Shown one piece after another: positions 14,653-28,161 of a DNA stretch of 47,771 bases. The stretch's first letter is position 1. Every line of letters starts with the position of its first letter. Source of the DNA: Setaria digitata (lineage: Eukaryota; Nematoda; Chromadorea; Rhabditida; Setariidae); contig RCAB01000464.1 in the NCBI GenBank assembly GCA_003640385.1, positions 1 through 47,771 of the forward strand, given 5' to 3'. Under the pieces are notes generated by a model. The model was given only the letters and a program-made list of their open reading frames with translations. It was not told the DNA's origin and did no database searches. A program made the position numbers and the translations under genes.

Positions 14653-17600
14653 TTAATAAGAAGACATGAGAAGTATAATACCCTCAATTTCCTTGGATGG
14701 TTCTAGAGTTTCAATCTTGACTTTATCTGAACTTGTACTTCCAATCATTGTCGGATGATATGCTGATGTTGAGACATATGATTCACGTTGTGTGTCTGCA
14801 TAAATTTATTTATTTTCTGATTGTTTTAAAATTCAGAAGTTTTAAATAATCAGTAGTAAGTTAAGTAAGTCTTAATTCAGTCCTTCCTTACCTTGATATT
14901 GCGTCGGTGTAGAAGTTCCAAGAGGTGGAGTGAGCGGATTGGATGCGAATGTTGATCGTACATATCTTCTAGAATCATCGATAAATATATCGCAAGATTT
15001 TTAATTTCTTGAGAAAAATATATAAGGATTGGACATATCAAAAATACTTACGTTGTCCCACCTAAATAATCGTCTGCCAAATGTGGTAATACACCAGCAC
15101 TATGAATACCAGTACTTCTTAGTCCTAAATAGCCCCCACCAAGTCTTCCAATATCACCGGCCAAACTTCGATCTACATAATCACGACGGCGTCTCCTTTC
15201 GTTATCTAACTGTTCCCTCATAATGCTGAGTTGATTTTCTAACTGTTTAATACGATTTAGATGCGTACGTTCACGGCTTTCAATGATCCGTTCAATCTAA
15301 AAAACATATGTAAAATTTTTAACTTTATTGAATTATAATTTTTCAAAATTCAATAAAATTTTGTTTAATTATGGCGTACTTGAATTTTTTCACTCTTCAT
15401 CCGTTGCATTTGCTTATCCTGCTCTTCGCGTTGTTTATTACTAATTTCAATGATACGACTACCATTTTCAAACTCCAATTGCGCAATCTGTTTTTGCAGC
15501 TGGGCGCAATTCTTATAAAGTTCCTATAATAAATTGTTTTTTTCCGTGTAGAACTGCTGAAAGTAATTATCAATAAGAAGTTTAGTCATTGCTTTTTAAT
15601 TTTTGAATGTTTTGTCCCTGTGATTAAAATAGAAATGAAAGACTATCAAACTATCATCTTATCAGTGTTGTCCTGAAATATTTCAACTCACACACATATT
15701 CAAAAATTATTATCATTATCATTAGTAAACCTTATTTTCTCTTTCCATTGCATTCAGTGATTTCTCAATAGCTTCACGTTGTAAGGCAGTTTCACGAATT
15801 GCTGCATCAGTACGTCGTTTTTCATTCTCCAGCTATAATTCACTACTTTTTTTTTTTTCGGAAATAACATCAGGAGTGATTGATTGTTATAAGGAAACAG
15901 TTCTTTGATTTCAAAAATGACCAAAAAAAGAATGACTACAAAGTATTGGTCATAAAATAATCTTCATAATGCATTCTGAAACAATTACCATTTCTATTTT
16001 CTTGATAAACGTAGCTCGATCACGTTTGGTATTTTCAAGTTGGCTAACTACATCTCTTTTTTCATTTTCCAACTGTGCTAATCGTCGCTGAATTTCATCA
16101 AGTTCACGTTGTAACATTCTTCTTTCATTCTTATAAGTTTCAGTTTGTTGTCTAAGGTCATCTTCTGTTGCTCTTTGTGATGCTGTTGCCTGTAACATGC
16201 CTCATCATCAAGTAGAAATCAGAATGGTGCTAGGAAAAACTCATATGACTGTTAATGTATATATATATATATTTTTATATATATATTACATTTGTGCAGA
16301 ACATGTATTTGTAAAAAATAAAAAATTATAAAAAAAAGAAGTAAAATAGCAGTTAGGCATCATTAGACAATTGTTGTCAAAGGAGGGTACTTTCTCGAGA
16401 GCTATCACTCTTTCTTCAAGACGATTTTTCTCTGCATGAGCATCTTGTAATTGACGTTGCAGGTCGGTTGCTCTACCACTCAGGTCACGAACACGTTGCT
16501 TGTAGTCACGAAGTTCACCCCGTACGCTCATCAGTTCGTGCTCAAGTTGTTGCTTTTGGTTATTAACATTTGCCAGGTCGTTTTGTGCTCCGGTTATCTG
16601 AAATTTTTAATCTTATAAGAAATTTACATAAGTTCCATGGGAGCAATTGCTCGAAATAGTATCTACAACTTGTATATTCCAGTTTGGTAGCCTATGCATT
16701 AATTACCTGATCTCGAAGAATCTGGTATTCACTAATGGTTCTCGATTGGTAATCCGAAGTTTTCCGGAGTTCCATCTCGACGCTTTCTGCCTTTGAAAGT
16801 TCCCTTTTCAGTCTTTCCATATCTTCCTTCATATCGGTACATTTTATTTCACTTAGCTGCAGCTGTCCGGATAGTTCTTTTACTCGTTCGTTCAGTGACT
16901 AAAATATTCAAACTTTTAGCATTTGCGACGAAAAATACCATTAAATGTGGAAGTGATGCAAAATCATACCTGTTTTTCACTTTCAAGATTAGTCTGTAAT
17001 AAACTGAGTCGTTGCGTTTCACCTTCCTTATCCCGAAGCTTACTTTCCAGTTGGAATCGATTAGAATCCCATTGTTCTTCACGTTCACGAAGGGTTCGCA
17101 AATCAGCTTGTGCAGTTTCCAGGTCATTACGCAGATTCTTTAGTTGCTCCTGTAAGTGGCACATATATATGATGGATGGTGGTATTTATATCTCTCTCAG
17201 CTTCGCATAGGTGGTATTTAAGATTAACTGCTAACACTGAGATGTCGTAGTTGTGCATCTTTTCCACGTGCTTCAAGATCGCCTGCTACTATTTTAGCTT
17301 TCAGCTGACGTCGTTCTTCATCCCGTTGTTTTAGTGCTTCTTCTTGTGATCGTAACAATTGTTTAGCTGATGCCAGCCGTACCTCTAGTGCACGTTTCTC
17401 TATAAATTACACTATAAATTGTAGAGCTAGAAAGAAAAAAAAAAAAAAAAACAACTAAGTTTCTGAAGTTTGTTACCTTCCTCCAGATCGGTTAAATTTT
17501 CTTCAATAGTTTTATACCGTGTTTCCTGTTTATGAATTGTTGTATGAGTATCGCTCGTCTTTTTCTTCAGACGATCAAAAGCTTCACGGTACTCGTTCTG

Positions 17601-20600
17601 TAGCCATAAATAACAATTTTATTTGTAAATATGTAAAAATTTCAATGATTAAGATAATTCTATTTTGAGAAGGACAGAAAAAGTTTCGGATAACACTTAC
17701 CCGCTCACGTTCTAATCTCTCAATCCGACCGATCAATGTTTGAAGAGTATTTTCAAGCTGATTTATATCAAGTGTTTCACCAATATTAATAGTTGTTGCT
17801 AGAATAGATCATTTTGAATATTAAATATTTTACTTCCGATTATTAAATTATTAATGGAGAGTGTAAATTAAAAGAATCAAATATGTGCTTATCTCTCTTT
17901 CGCTCTTATCTTTCTTTTTTCGTCATCATCATTTTCTACCTACAAATAAAAAAAAAAAAAAGAAATAAAAAATGAAAAAAAAAAAAACTAATTAACCAAC
18001 CTACAGTTCGTCCACCTGTTGTATTATAATCGACCGATGGTGGGAATGGAATTGAGCGTGGTATTTCAGTTTCAATGATTTGATCACGGTCAGTGTCCTC
18101 CTGAAATATTTGTAAATGAACTGTAGTAATGAATTCATAAACTTTTAACACTTCTCTTATATTTCTTTTTTTTTTTCCTGAAAAATTACTCAACTCCATA
18201 ATTACCTTTACTTTATGTAATGTTACAGCGTGTGTAGTTACGGAATAGAAGCGTCTAAGTGAATCAGCCATGATATCTCTTTCATTTTCCACTTTATTGT
18301 AATCGTGTTGTAGTGATGTTAGACGTTGTTCTGTATTCTCAAATCGTGACTAGAAAAAAATAAAATAAAATGAAATTTTTTAAAGAAGCTTATAAATGTA
18401 TAAGTTGAAGTTGAATACAAAGATCTTGATAATGTGAAGAAAAAAGGAAACCTTTAGATCAGCTAGTTCGTATTTTCTCGATTCCAACTCTTGCAAAGCA
18501 TTAAGTCGACCATCTTCGGCAGCTCGATGTGCATTTGCCAGATCTTCCAATGATGATTGATATTCATCTGTCCTACGTACCATTTGATCTTTACCGAATT
18601 GTAATTCTTGTTGCAATTTTGTGACTTCAGAGCGTAAAGCGTTACGTTCTGTTTCAGCAGCAACATGCTAAACAAAGAATTCTGCTTAATTCTTTCCTGT
18701 TATAGTTATTTATATTAAAGAAGTTGTAAAATCAACATACCTTATCTGAGGTATCTCGAAGATTCTGACGCATTTTGTTCATCTTAACATCGAATGATTG
18801 CACCAGTTGATTAAGATGATCTAATTGCTTCACCTTATCTCGATAAGCATTTTGCAGTCGTTCACGCTGTAATTATAAATTTTACAAGTTTTATTTTTAT
18901 AGTATTTTTTAAGAATTACAGAGACTCATATCACGATCCAAATGAAGAAATTTACTTCTGCTTTGAGATGATCAAGTGCATTCTTTTGTTCCTTAATCGT
19001 CACTTCATATTGCTGGATTTTAATTCTGAGCCGTTCAAGCTCGGAATCTTGATTTGCATTTGTGCTCTGAAATTCAAAACTTTCTTTCCATCATTTATTT
19101 GCTCTTACTGTTGGTTTCCAAAATCATTAACTTCACTAATCTTTAGTTCATAATTCTGAAATTTAAATCATCATTAGAGTTAATTACCTTGAGTAAATCA
19201 TATTCTCTTTGTAGAATTTCTAATTCATTCCGTGTCTTAGCATGTTCACCTTGCAGTGCAGCATACTGTTCTTCAACGGAACGCAATCGACCTAATGCGC
19301 TTTCCAAATCTGATTCTCGAGTTACAGCTGCGGATTTTAAGTCTGATACTTCTTCCTCAAGACGTCGAATTTGCATATTCACTGCAGTTAGCAAATTTTG
19401 CTTATTTTTGCCGATTATAGAGGGGATGCAAATTTTAGTTTGTTCCATCTCAAATACTTACAATCTCGTATCTTTGCATTCTGATCATTAACAGTTTTGT
19501 TTAGTGATTCAGCTCGTTCATTAGCTGCTGCAAGTTGTGTTTTCAGCGCATTATTTGCAGTTTCAGTTGCTTTCAGTTCGGATCTTATTGCATACACTTC
19601 AGTCTTCCATTTTTGTATTTCCTAAGAAAGAATGAAAAAGAAAAGAAAATTGAAATTGGATAAAAAAATAAAAATGAAAATTTTGGCGCATTTAAAAATT
19701 TAGCCATAAATAGGTTTACATTTTCAGCTTCTTGTCGTGCATCCTCCAAATCATCTTTGAGCTTCTGAATTTGTGCTAATGCTTGTTCATACTTTTCTTT
19801 AAGCTCTCCTTTCTCACGCTCCAACTGATTTTCACGATTTTCCGCTTCAGCAAGCTTTCTTTCAGCCTCCGCAAGTTTGCTTCGAAGTTCATCTTCAACA
19901 AGTTTGATCGATTCTAGGTTCTGAAATTCCATTTTAATTATTTACGCTAGGGAAAATATTGAACTATAGAGATTTAGGATGATTGAGAATTCGATTAATT
20001 CCAAATAGTTTAATTTAATTTTTTATTTCATGATCTAAGAAAACAAATGGTTACCCTGTTGTATTGTTCTTTTTCATCATCGAGATCATTCTGATGTTTG
20101 TCATGTAGTTGTGAAATTTCGCTTTTCAATCTATCAATTTCCTCCTGATGCTTACGTTTTAGTTCCGCTATTTCAGATTCTTGTCGTTCCATTTCTCGAT
20201 TTTTTTGTACGATTTGGTCTTCCAAATCGCGAATTCTACGCTCGAGCTCATCCTAAAATTTCATCTTTATATAAGCATATCATTTTTAACAAAATCGGAA
20301 AATTCTGAGGTTATCATGATGAAACAAACAAAAATGACCATACCTTTTCACCGAGAAGCTTATCAAGTTCAAGTTTCCACTTATCATTCACTTCTCTGAT
20401 TTTAATTTCGTGTATTTCAGTGTCATAAATTGTAGGACCGCTTGGTCCAAGTGAAATCTTATCTGAAACATGTTTCTTTTTCTTTTATCACTTTTTCAAA
20501 ATAAACAAAAAAACTTTTTTCCTCAGGTTAATTCAAATTTTACCTGTTTCTTCTGGTTCCTCTTTACGTGTACCACGCGAAGCACTCTCAATTTCTTGCT

Positions 20601-22325
20601 CTAAGCGCTTGATTTTTTCTATAAATTATGAGAGGAATTAATTTAAACTGTTCCCATTGAAAAAAAAAAAAAAAAAAAAATTAAATCTAGAATAATCAGA
20701 TAAATTTTTTCCTTTTCCCTACAACATATTGAAGAAGAAAATGACTTACTTTCAAGTTCCTCTATTTCCACTTTTGCTTCTTCAAGTTCTTTCTGTAAAA
20801 GGTGTGCGCGATTTGTTTCTTTCGCTAAAGCATCACGTGTCTTTTCTTCCTGTTCAGTAATTGTTCTATTTTCCACTCTTAATCTTTCAATTTCTTGTTC
20901 AAGCTTTCGAATTTGTTCTTTCAACATTTCTGCATCACTTTCAGCTTTGAGTTTTTGGCTGGAAAATAATTAATTTAACAACGAAAACTTTTATCATTTA
21001 AATTTAAACATTTTCAATTAGAATTAAAAATTTCAACAACTGGCTTTTTTTTGTAACACTAACTTAATCGCATCCTGCTTTTCTCTTTGAAGACGATTGT
21101 TTAGTTCATTCAATCTAGCAATTTCTTTTTGACTTGTAATCAGATCATTCTCGATAGCCGTTATTTTAGCCTGACCACTCTTAATTTGTGTATCCAGCTC
21201 ATCATTATGTCGACGTAGCATATTCAGCTGGTCCTCGTAATCCGTGATTTGAAGCTTTAGTTTTTCAATTTCTTGTGTCAGACCTGTAAAATTTCCATTC
21301 AGTAATTTAAATATTTCGAATTTTAAAAGCCGAAATATTTAAAACTTGACTATGCTACTTACGGCTCTTTGTTTTTTCCGCTTCTTCTCGAGCTGCTTTT
21401 TCATTCTCAAGTTGGTGTTTCAAATCAAACATCTGTCGAGAAAGCTCGTCTTTCTGTTTACTAAAATAAAATTAACTACATAAAATAGTATAATCAATTT
21501 CTAACCTATATAGAAAATTCTAAAATACTAAACTTATCCATGCTAGAAACATATCCAAGACTGATGAGATAGATAACCAATTATTTTGACCAGTAGCAGA
21601 ACCAACCACAACTGAGTCTTGAGGAAATGAAACGAGCAAAGAGGAAGAAAATTGTAAAACGCAAAACAAACAGGAATTTTTTTACAAAATGAGACGAATG
21701 AAGAAGATAAAAATTTTAGGAAGAAAAAAAAAACAAATGGATTTTTTTTTTTTTCTACCACCTCATTGATCTATTTTCGGCTTTTAATTGAAAGAAGCAT
21801 AGAATTGTTATTTGGACCAACTTTATAATTTAAAAAAAAAGAAAAGAAAAAAATATATTAATAAATTTTCGAAATTAAATTAAAATTTTGATAAATTATG
21901 GAATCGAATTATTATCATATGGTTTTAATTGTCATTTAAAAATTTATCATCCTTTTTCTTTTTTTTTTTTTTTTTGAATTTTCCTTTGCAATTTATAGAT
22001 TTTGATTGATAAAATGCAATTCATATGCTCATTTTAATCATAACTTCATTAATTTCTGATAGTTATTTATTTATTTTTACCTATATTCATCTCGCTGTTG
22101 TTTAACTTCACGTAATGTTTGCTCCAGTGTTACAAGAGTTTTATTAGTATTCTCGTATTCGTTATTCAGTTTATCAAATTCAGAATTTAGTGTATCATAA
22201 CGAGTTCGTTGTTGAGCAAGTTCATTAGTTAGCTGACGTTTGATTTCATCAAGATGACGCAGTGCAGTATCTGAATAAAAATAGACTAGTAAATTAGTTT
22301 AAAGTTATTGGAATTAATTATAGTG

Positions 22326-22363
<38 letters not shown>

Positions 22364-25300
22364 GTTATACAAATTAATTATTATGCGTGTTTTTTCAGAT
22401 AAGTTTGATTTGACCTTTTTCTTCCAGTTTTCTTAGCGTAATATTGTATTCATTTTCAGTATCCCTGTACTTATCTCTCATTGTATTTAGTTCCGCTTTT
22501 AGTTTCGTATTATCACGCTGGATTGTTTCAATACGATTTTTCAATTCATTAATTCTAAAAAGAAATGGAAAATCGTTTTTAAATTTAATTAATTGCTAAT
22601 TCACATGTGGATGAAATTATCGACAATTGAAATTTAAAAAGGGGAAGAAAAAAAACGTCTCCTATTACTATTATTTCCGACATATTCACCGGTTCTTATA
22701 TTCTTCCTCGAATCCGAGATTAATTTCATGTTCTTTGTCACGAGCTTTTCTTTCTTCCTCCACTGTTGCTTTTTGATATTGCCTGCAAATATTTCTTTTT
22801 TTGATTACATGAATTTAAATCTAGTTCTTTAAGTTAAATTAATTCCAAAAAATTAACTTTATAGAGAATCAATATAAATCATACATAAATTAGTTTTCAC
22901 TAATTATACGAATATGAAGGATTTAGATTCTAAAATTAATAAATTATTAATAGTGAATAGATGAGATGAAGAATATTTTTTCTTGAGTCACTATTATCAT
23001 CAATAAGCAATCAAAGTAAGCAGAAAAGAAATTAAAGTTAATGATATCCTGAGAAACAATTACTACTAAAGGCTTTTTTCTTTTCCTTCAATCGTTTTAA
23101 AATTTAATTTATTTAACAGATGAAATTGGAAATGCATATTAACTGATGTAATTTGTTGATCTCTTCCTCCAAAAATTTCCTAGCCTTCTCGACTGCTGCT
23201 TTTTCCAAATCGGCTGCACGCAAACGTTCTTCCAGACGTCTTATTTGACGTTCTGCATCATCCAAACTTTTAATTCTGAAATTCATAGTTCATATTATAA
23301 GCCTTTTTCCTTTTTTTTCCATCCTCTTTCAATTTCTCTTTTTAAAATTGCATACTGATTTGCCAAATCTCTTTTGCTATCTGCCAAATGTTTGTCTAGA
23401 TAACGTCGAGCTTCATCAGCATGTTCGAATTTATTCACGAATTCTTTGACCTGAATCAACATGAAATTAGAATGCCAAGATTAAACTGCAGATGATTATT
23501 CATTAATTAATTTTGGGAATTTTAGAATTCTGATTTACCTGGCTTTCAACAATCTTCAGCTTTCTTTCCAGTTGTTGTATTTGGCCATCCTTGTTACGGA
23601 TGATGTTGCGAACACTACGTAGGGCTTCGGATGGTGGAAGTGGTGTACCACCTAAATTAATTAGTCGTCTTTAGTTTTCTTTTTTCTTTGAAATAATTAC
23701 ACTGTATTTTTCCTTCTCTTTTTCTTTATTATCTTTGTAAAGCTGAATTTTTCATATTAGATATTTTATTTCTTTTAATTTTTGGTATTATACTTATTAC
23801 TACCTGGAGATAGTGAACGAGTTCTTTTTTCTCGTTCCGGACCACGAGAAGCATCCTGAGCCAGTTCATGAAGTTTACGAAGTGCGGCCTATAAATGGAA
23901 GTAATAGAAGAATGAAAATGAAATTTTCAAAAATTTAATAATTAATTTTATAAAAAAAAAAAATGAAATTGAATTTTAACCTGATTATCTGAAAGTCGTT
24001 CCTTAGTCCGTTGAAGCTCAGCTTCAAGTGCAGCATTCTTACGTTGTGCTTCATCACCTTTTGATTCAAGCTCAATATTTCTCTCAATACATTCTTCATA
24101 TCTATAAGTTTCAGTTAATTACAGTTTAATTAAAAAGAATTTAGAGATTTTATAAAATATTTCATTTATTGTGCAATAGATCATTCTCATTCACCTACTT
24201 TTTCATAAGCTCATTATATAGATCGACATCACCAGCTGCAGCACTTGCAAGTTTTAATTGATCAAATGCTTGCAATGCTGGTTGACTTGTAGTTTGTTGA
24301 CTTTCACGTATTCTTTTAATTGCCTCAATTAGTACAGTATCTTGACTGATAGTTTCACCACCACCACGGCTACTTTCAACCAATAATGGTTCTTTGATAC
24401 CACCATATCCACCCTACAATTTCTTGAATTGTTAAACTGATAAGATCACAAATGCTTCTCCATAATAAAAGCTATTGATTCTTTTTTCTTTAATCTAGAA
24501 ATTTCAAATAATTACCTCAACACCAACAAGATTCAGATGTCTAGTTAGACCACCAACATTGCGAATCACTCGGGTGAATTCATTACGTTGATTTTCCAAG
24601 TCATGTTCTGTCTGTTCTCTATGTTGAGCTAATTGTCTACGAACACGTTGTAGTTCAGTCCATAGATCCATCATTTTTTTTTGCTCTTCGCTTAAATATT
24701 GAGCCAGATTCTAAAATATATTTTGGATAGTAAATTATTTTTTAATTCCTTAATTCCAAATTCCTATTCTTTTTTTTTTTTTTTTTTTTCTTGTAAAAAT
24801 TCTTTGGTAATTAGATGAAAGAAGATAATAGTGCAATTTTAAATTATAAATTTAAACTTTTACTCTTTCACGTGTCTTATAAATTCGTTCATTTTCCCGC
24901 ATATTTGTTTCAAATTGTTGACGAAGGCGTTCATTTTCATGCAACAGTTGATCATTCTGGATACGTTCTTGTTCCAGTTGTATCCGATAATCATCAACTC
25001 TTTAAATTATTTTTCATTCATTCCATTTCCTAATTATTTTATCTGATAATTTACATCTAAATTACATGTAAAATAGATTGCAGATTGATGAAAATATCAA
25101 ATACATTTGTATTTATATAATTTATATACCTTCTACGTTCCTCATCTAATTTAGCCAAAAGATGGTATTCACTATCATCTAAGCCCTTTTTTGGACTCCA
25201 TAATGTTTCATCTTTATATTTTCCATCCGGATATACGGTTGAATCAATCAGTGTGAACGATGATGGTTCATCTGATCGACGTGATGCTATGCGTCCTTCG

Positions 25301-27132
25301 AGATCCGCAATATGACGTCGATATTCTTGCACCTAAATGCAGAAAAGTATTTATGACGTAAATAAATTCAACTGCTAATTATTTGAAAAGTTTCGCAATT
25401 TTTTTAAATTTTGATATTTAAAATTAATTTAATATATTAAGTGAAAATTAAAAACCTTATGCTGTAAAGCGGTTATAATATCGGAATATTCCTTTTGATG
25501 TTCAACATTAGCATCAATACGTTGACGATATTTATTGAGATCTTCCTGAGTACGGTCAAGTCGTGCTGCAGAAACTCCTTTACCGTAGCTATCGATCTCA
25601 AGCATTAGATCGCTATCAAATGAATCCGAAACGTGATACACGTTTTCACCATTGGTATCCCTGTATTCATGCCGGAAACCGAAATGCACATTACATTCCT
25701 CTTATTTTAATAGCTAATTGTGGATCTTTCCACTTTTTACTTCTATATTATATTTGTTATCACGAAATGATATATGTATATATATTTTATTCAAAAATTT
25801 TTTGGGAATTTGTTTGAAAGAAAAAGAAGAAACAAATGACGGGGAGAAATTATTCTAGAGTATAAAGTTGCTTCTTATTAATTTTCGGATAAAAATTTTT
25901 GTAATTTTTCAATTTTGGGAAGGTAATGGAACTTCTTATCACTGGATTTATAACATTTAGTTTTTTTTTTTTTTTTTTTTTTTTTTTTGTCAATTAACCA
26001 TTCAAATTTACTGATAATTAAAGAATTTTTTTCACTTAATTTTGCGAACAAGTAATATTTTTAATAATGATTTCTTCAACATATGATCTGAAAAGTTCTT
26101 TTTTCCTAAAATCTCATTTAAAATTTCGCATCCAATTTGATTGGGATTTTATTTATGTAAATTTTTTAATTTCCCTAATAATATTTAATCACGATATTTT
26201 TATCCAATTATAAATGATTTGACTTTACTGGGAAAAAAAAGTCATTTCAAATGAGGCATTGTTTTTTTTTTTCAGTTTTCTTTATTAGTACCTAAAATGG
26301 AATAACTATTTATTTTACCATTGCTTCTTATTACTTCCGATAATAGGATTTCTTCTGTTACTATTTCTCAATATTTTATGTAGGAAATTCCACAGAGAAC
26401 ACACTTATTGAACTTTTTTTATATGAAAATTTAAAATGATTAAATCTCTTTTAGCTTTCATTTTCAATCTTAAGCCACTTTTTTTGTCTTTCTCTTATTT
26501 TGAAAAATTTGTCTATTCTGTCGTTTAAATTTCTAGAGCTTCCAATTAAAGGTAACATTATTGATGCAAAAGTTGTTCGTTGTGAAACATCATATTTCAA
26601 GTTTTATTACCGGATGGCAAACGATATAATAAAAAAAAAAAAAAAGACATTTAAGTCTGTTATTTAAAAAAGCCATTAAGAGGATTTGCTATTTATTACT
26701 TTTCTGGAATATACAAATTTCCTTCAAATTTTAGTACAGTGAATAATATGTGTTAAATTTATAGCACAAAAAGAATAACTGCATTTATGAGGTATATTTT
26801 ATTTAATCTTGATTAATCTTTATTTAGTTTAGTTTATCTGTGGCACAATATTAAATGGAAGTTCTCTTTTTTTTTTTTTATAGGACTGAAAATTTTTCAT
26901 TATTATAAGTTTAATAAAGAAATAATATGAGCAAAATATTTTTTTTTTTCTTAGAGATTTGAATGCTAAATAGTAATATTAAGTATAACCGTTCCTAATA
27001 TTAATGATACTTACCAATAAAATTCCCCATAATTGGAGCGGGATCCAGGACTATCCGGTATGCGACCGACCAGTTCAGTACTTTGAACGCCACCACTTCC
27101 GTCTACACCTTCATCCATTTTTGTTACAACTG
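14653..27132 (-). CDS. che-10: Rootletin (CROCC/CHE-10-like) coiled-coil protein, 40 common exons
   Basis: Structural protein of the ciliary rootlet at the base of sensory cilia. Exons in reading order: 27132-27015, 25660-25456, 25332-25130, 24999-24864, 24710-24516, 24413-24199, 24101-23981, 23888-23804, 23651-23539, 23450-23356, 23275-23144, 22782-22690, 22554-22415, 22270-22081, 21460-21363, 21283-21064, 20958-20750, 20618-20544, 20462-20344, 20252-20055, 19920-19720, 19621-19462, 19381-19188, 19066-18956, 18866-18741, 18667-18452, 18349-18206, 18100-18001, 17798-17701, 17597-17477, 17399-17236, 17149-16970, 16898-16707, 16597-16391, 16189-15989, 15832-15731, 15523-15380, 15296-15052, 14968-14892, 14795-14653 (TAA). 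All phases fit: 6,086 bases, about 2,028 codons. Nearly all is heptad coiled coil rich in Glu/Lys/Gln/Arg/Leu. Breaks are a Gly/Ser-rich stretch near [26 protein letters not shown], and [18 protein letters not shown]. The C-terminus has [16 protein letters not shown], matching the vertebrate rootletin tail, then a Gly-rich non-coil tail. Filarial homologues have, from memory, been called major or myosin-like antigen. First exon uncertain. Confidence 0.93.
21461..22080 (-). other. Rootletin intron between exons 14 and 15 (620 bp)
   Basis: A+T-rich with poly-T/poly-A tracts. No exon or RNA gene is recognised. The phase of the flanking exons (AG|T, encoding Ser) needs nothing in between. Confidence 0.8.
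22783..23143 (-). other. Rootletin intron between exons 11 and 12 (361 bp)
   Basis: Joins KLH to [10 protein letters not shown] with a split Gln codon. Nothing else is seen. Confidence 0.8.
25661..27014 (-). other. Rootletin intron between exons 1 and 2 of the common body (1.35 kb)
   Basis: Between the NYGEFYW exon and the [12 protein letters not shown] exon, with a split Trp codon. Contains a poly-T tract at about 25962-25988 and A-rich runs. No coding signal. Confidence 0.8.
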
Positions 27133-27135
27133 CTA
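27129..27135 (-). promoter_or_regulatory. NAGNAG tandem acceptor at the first common rootletin exon
   Basis: On the minus strand the sequence reads TTTGTAGCAG|TTGTAAC. Acceptors at TAG (exon starts 27132) and CAG (exon starts 27129) are three bases apart and both in frame, so one codon can be included or skipped before VVTKMDEG. The first ATG of this exon is at 27118-27116 and could serve as a third start. Confidence 0.6.
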
Positions 27136-27148
27136 CAAATTTCATAAG

Positions 27149-27179
<31 letters not shown>

Positions 27180-27300
27180 AAAGAAAAAAAAATCTCACCT
27201 TTTTAAGAAAAATTGCGCTGGAAAAAGGTCAGAACTGTTTTCGTTTTAGTCCAACATATAATTGTTAGTATGTTGAGAATGAAGAAAAATAGATTAGCAA

Positions 27301-27335
<35 letters not shown>

Positions 27336-27800
27336 NNNNNNNNNNNNNNNNNNNNNNNNNNNNNNNNNNNNNNNNNNNNNTTTTTTTTTTCTTTTTTTAA
27401 TATATATTTATATTTTCCGAGAAAAACGAAAAATAATTTCCATAGAGACTTCTATTTTATACGTAACATTTACAGGTATCAAGATTTTAAAACATTTCAA
27501 TTTATTCATGATTAATTTACTAACATCATTGATTGTATAGAAAAAAAAAGAAAATTATTCAGTAAGTAAAAATAATCATTAAGATTTATTTCATTAGTTA
27601 TTTCTCTTTAGTATCATATATAATTATGATCATATAAATGATCTTTTCTTTTTCACAAAAAAAAAAAAAGGAAAAAAAAAAAGAAAGCATGGAAAATAAT
27701 TTTTCCATTTTAAAAATTTTAATTTTTCCAAATATTCCATGAGAAGAAGAAACGGTAGCAGAAATGGAAGGAATAGAATCACACATTCAAAAGCACTCAC
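27133..27800. other. Intron with assembly gap between rootletin exon B and the common body
   Basis: Holds a poly-T run (27149-27175), the A-run/45-N/T-run gap (27305-27390), and A+T-rich sequence. No exon is supported; unsequenced bases in the gap cannot be judged. Confidence 0.7.
27336..27380. other. Assembly gap of 45 Ns
   Basis: The only multi-base run of N. It is flanked by about 30 As on the left and 10 Ts on the right, so it is probably a homopolymer or inverted A/T tract that broke the assembly. It falls in a rootletin intron, not in coding sequence. Confidence 0.98.
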
Positions 27801-28161
27801 CCTGCTCTTCACGCAATAACCTTTCTTTTTTCTGTGCCTCAAAAACTTCCTGCTGTTCACTTTTTGTAAGTGGACGTAATTTCACGTGTGATGTTACGTT
27901 TGTCCACTGGCCAGGTCGTAGAATTTCAGTTCGTGAGCTACTTCTTGAATTGCTACGACTTCTATCTTGTGCTGGGCTACTGCCAGTATAGGTTCGAAAT
28001 GTTTCTGGACACGATGCTGATCCTTGGCTATTACGACCAGATTGCAATTCACTCTGATGATTGTCAACCGATGAGCTGGGACGTTTCGGGAAGTTCTCTT
28101 GCCCGAATACAACAACACGTTGATTTTTTGCGCTAACACTACCACTGCAGGTAAAGAGCAT
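27801..28161 (-). CDS. Candidate first (or early) exon B of the rootletin gene
   Basis: A 361-base open exon on the minus strand, ending EAQKKERLLREEQ then G|GTGAGT. That is phase 1, which joins the common exon at 27132 to give [12 protein letters not shown]. It encodes about 120 residues: a Ser/Arg/Gln-rich non-coil part (QSGRNSQGSASCPET, RSRSNSRSSSRTE), then KLRPLTKSEQQEVFEAQKKE, which begins the helical region. An in-frame stop lies seven codons before the ATG at 28161. A good acceptor (TTTACCTGCAG, exon start 28144) also exists and would need an upstream exon ending in phase 2. So the ATG may be the true start of a shorter transcript, or this may be an internal exon. The coding frame is well supported by composition and donor; the 5' end is not. 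Confidence 0.65.
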
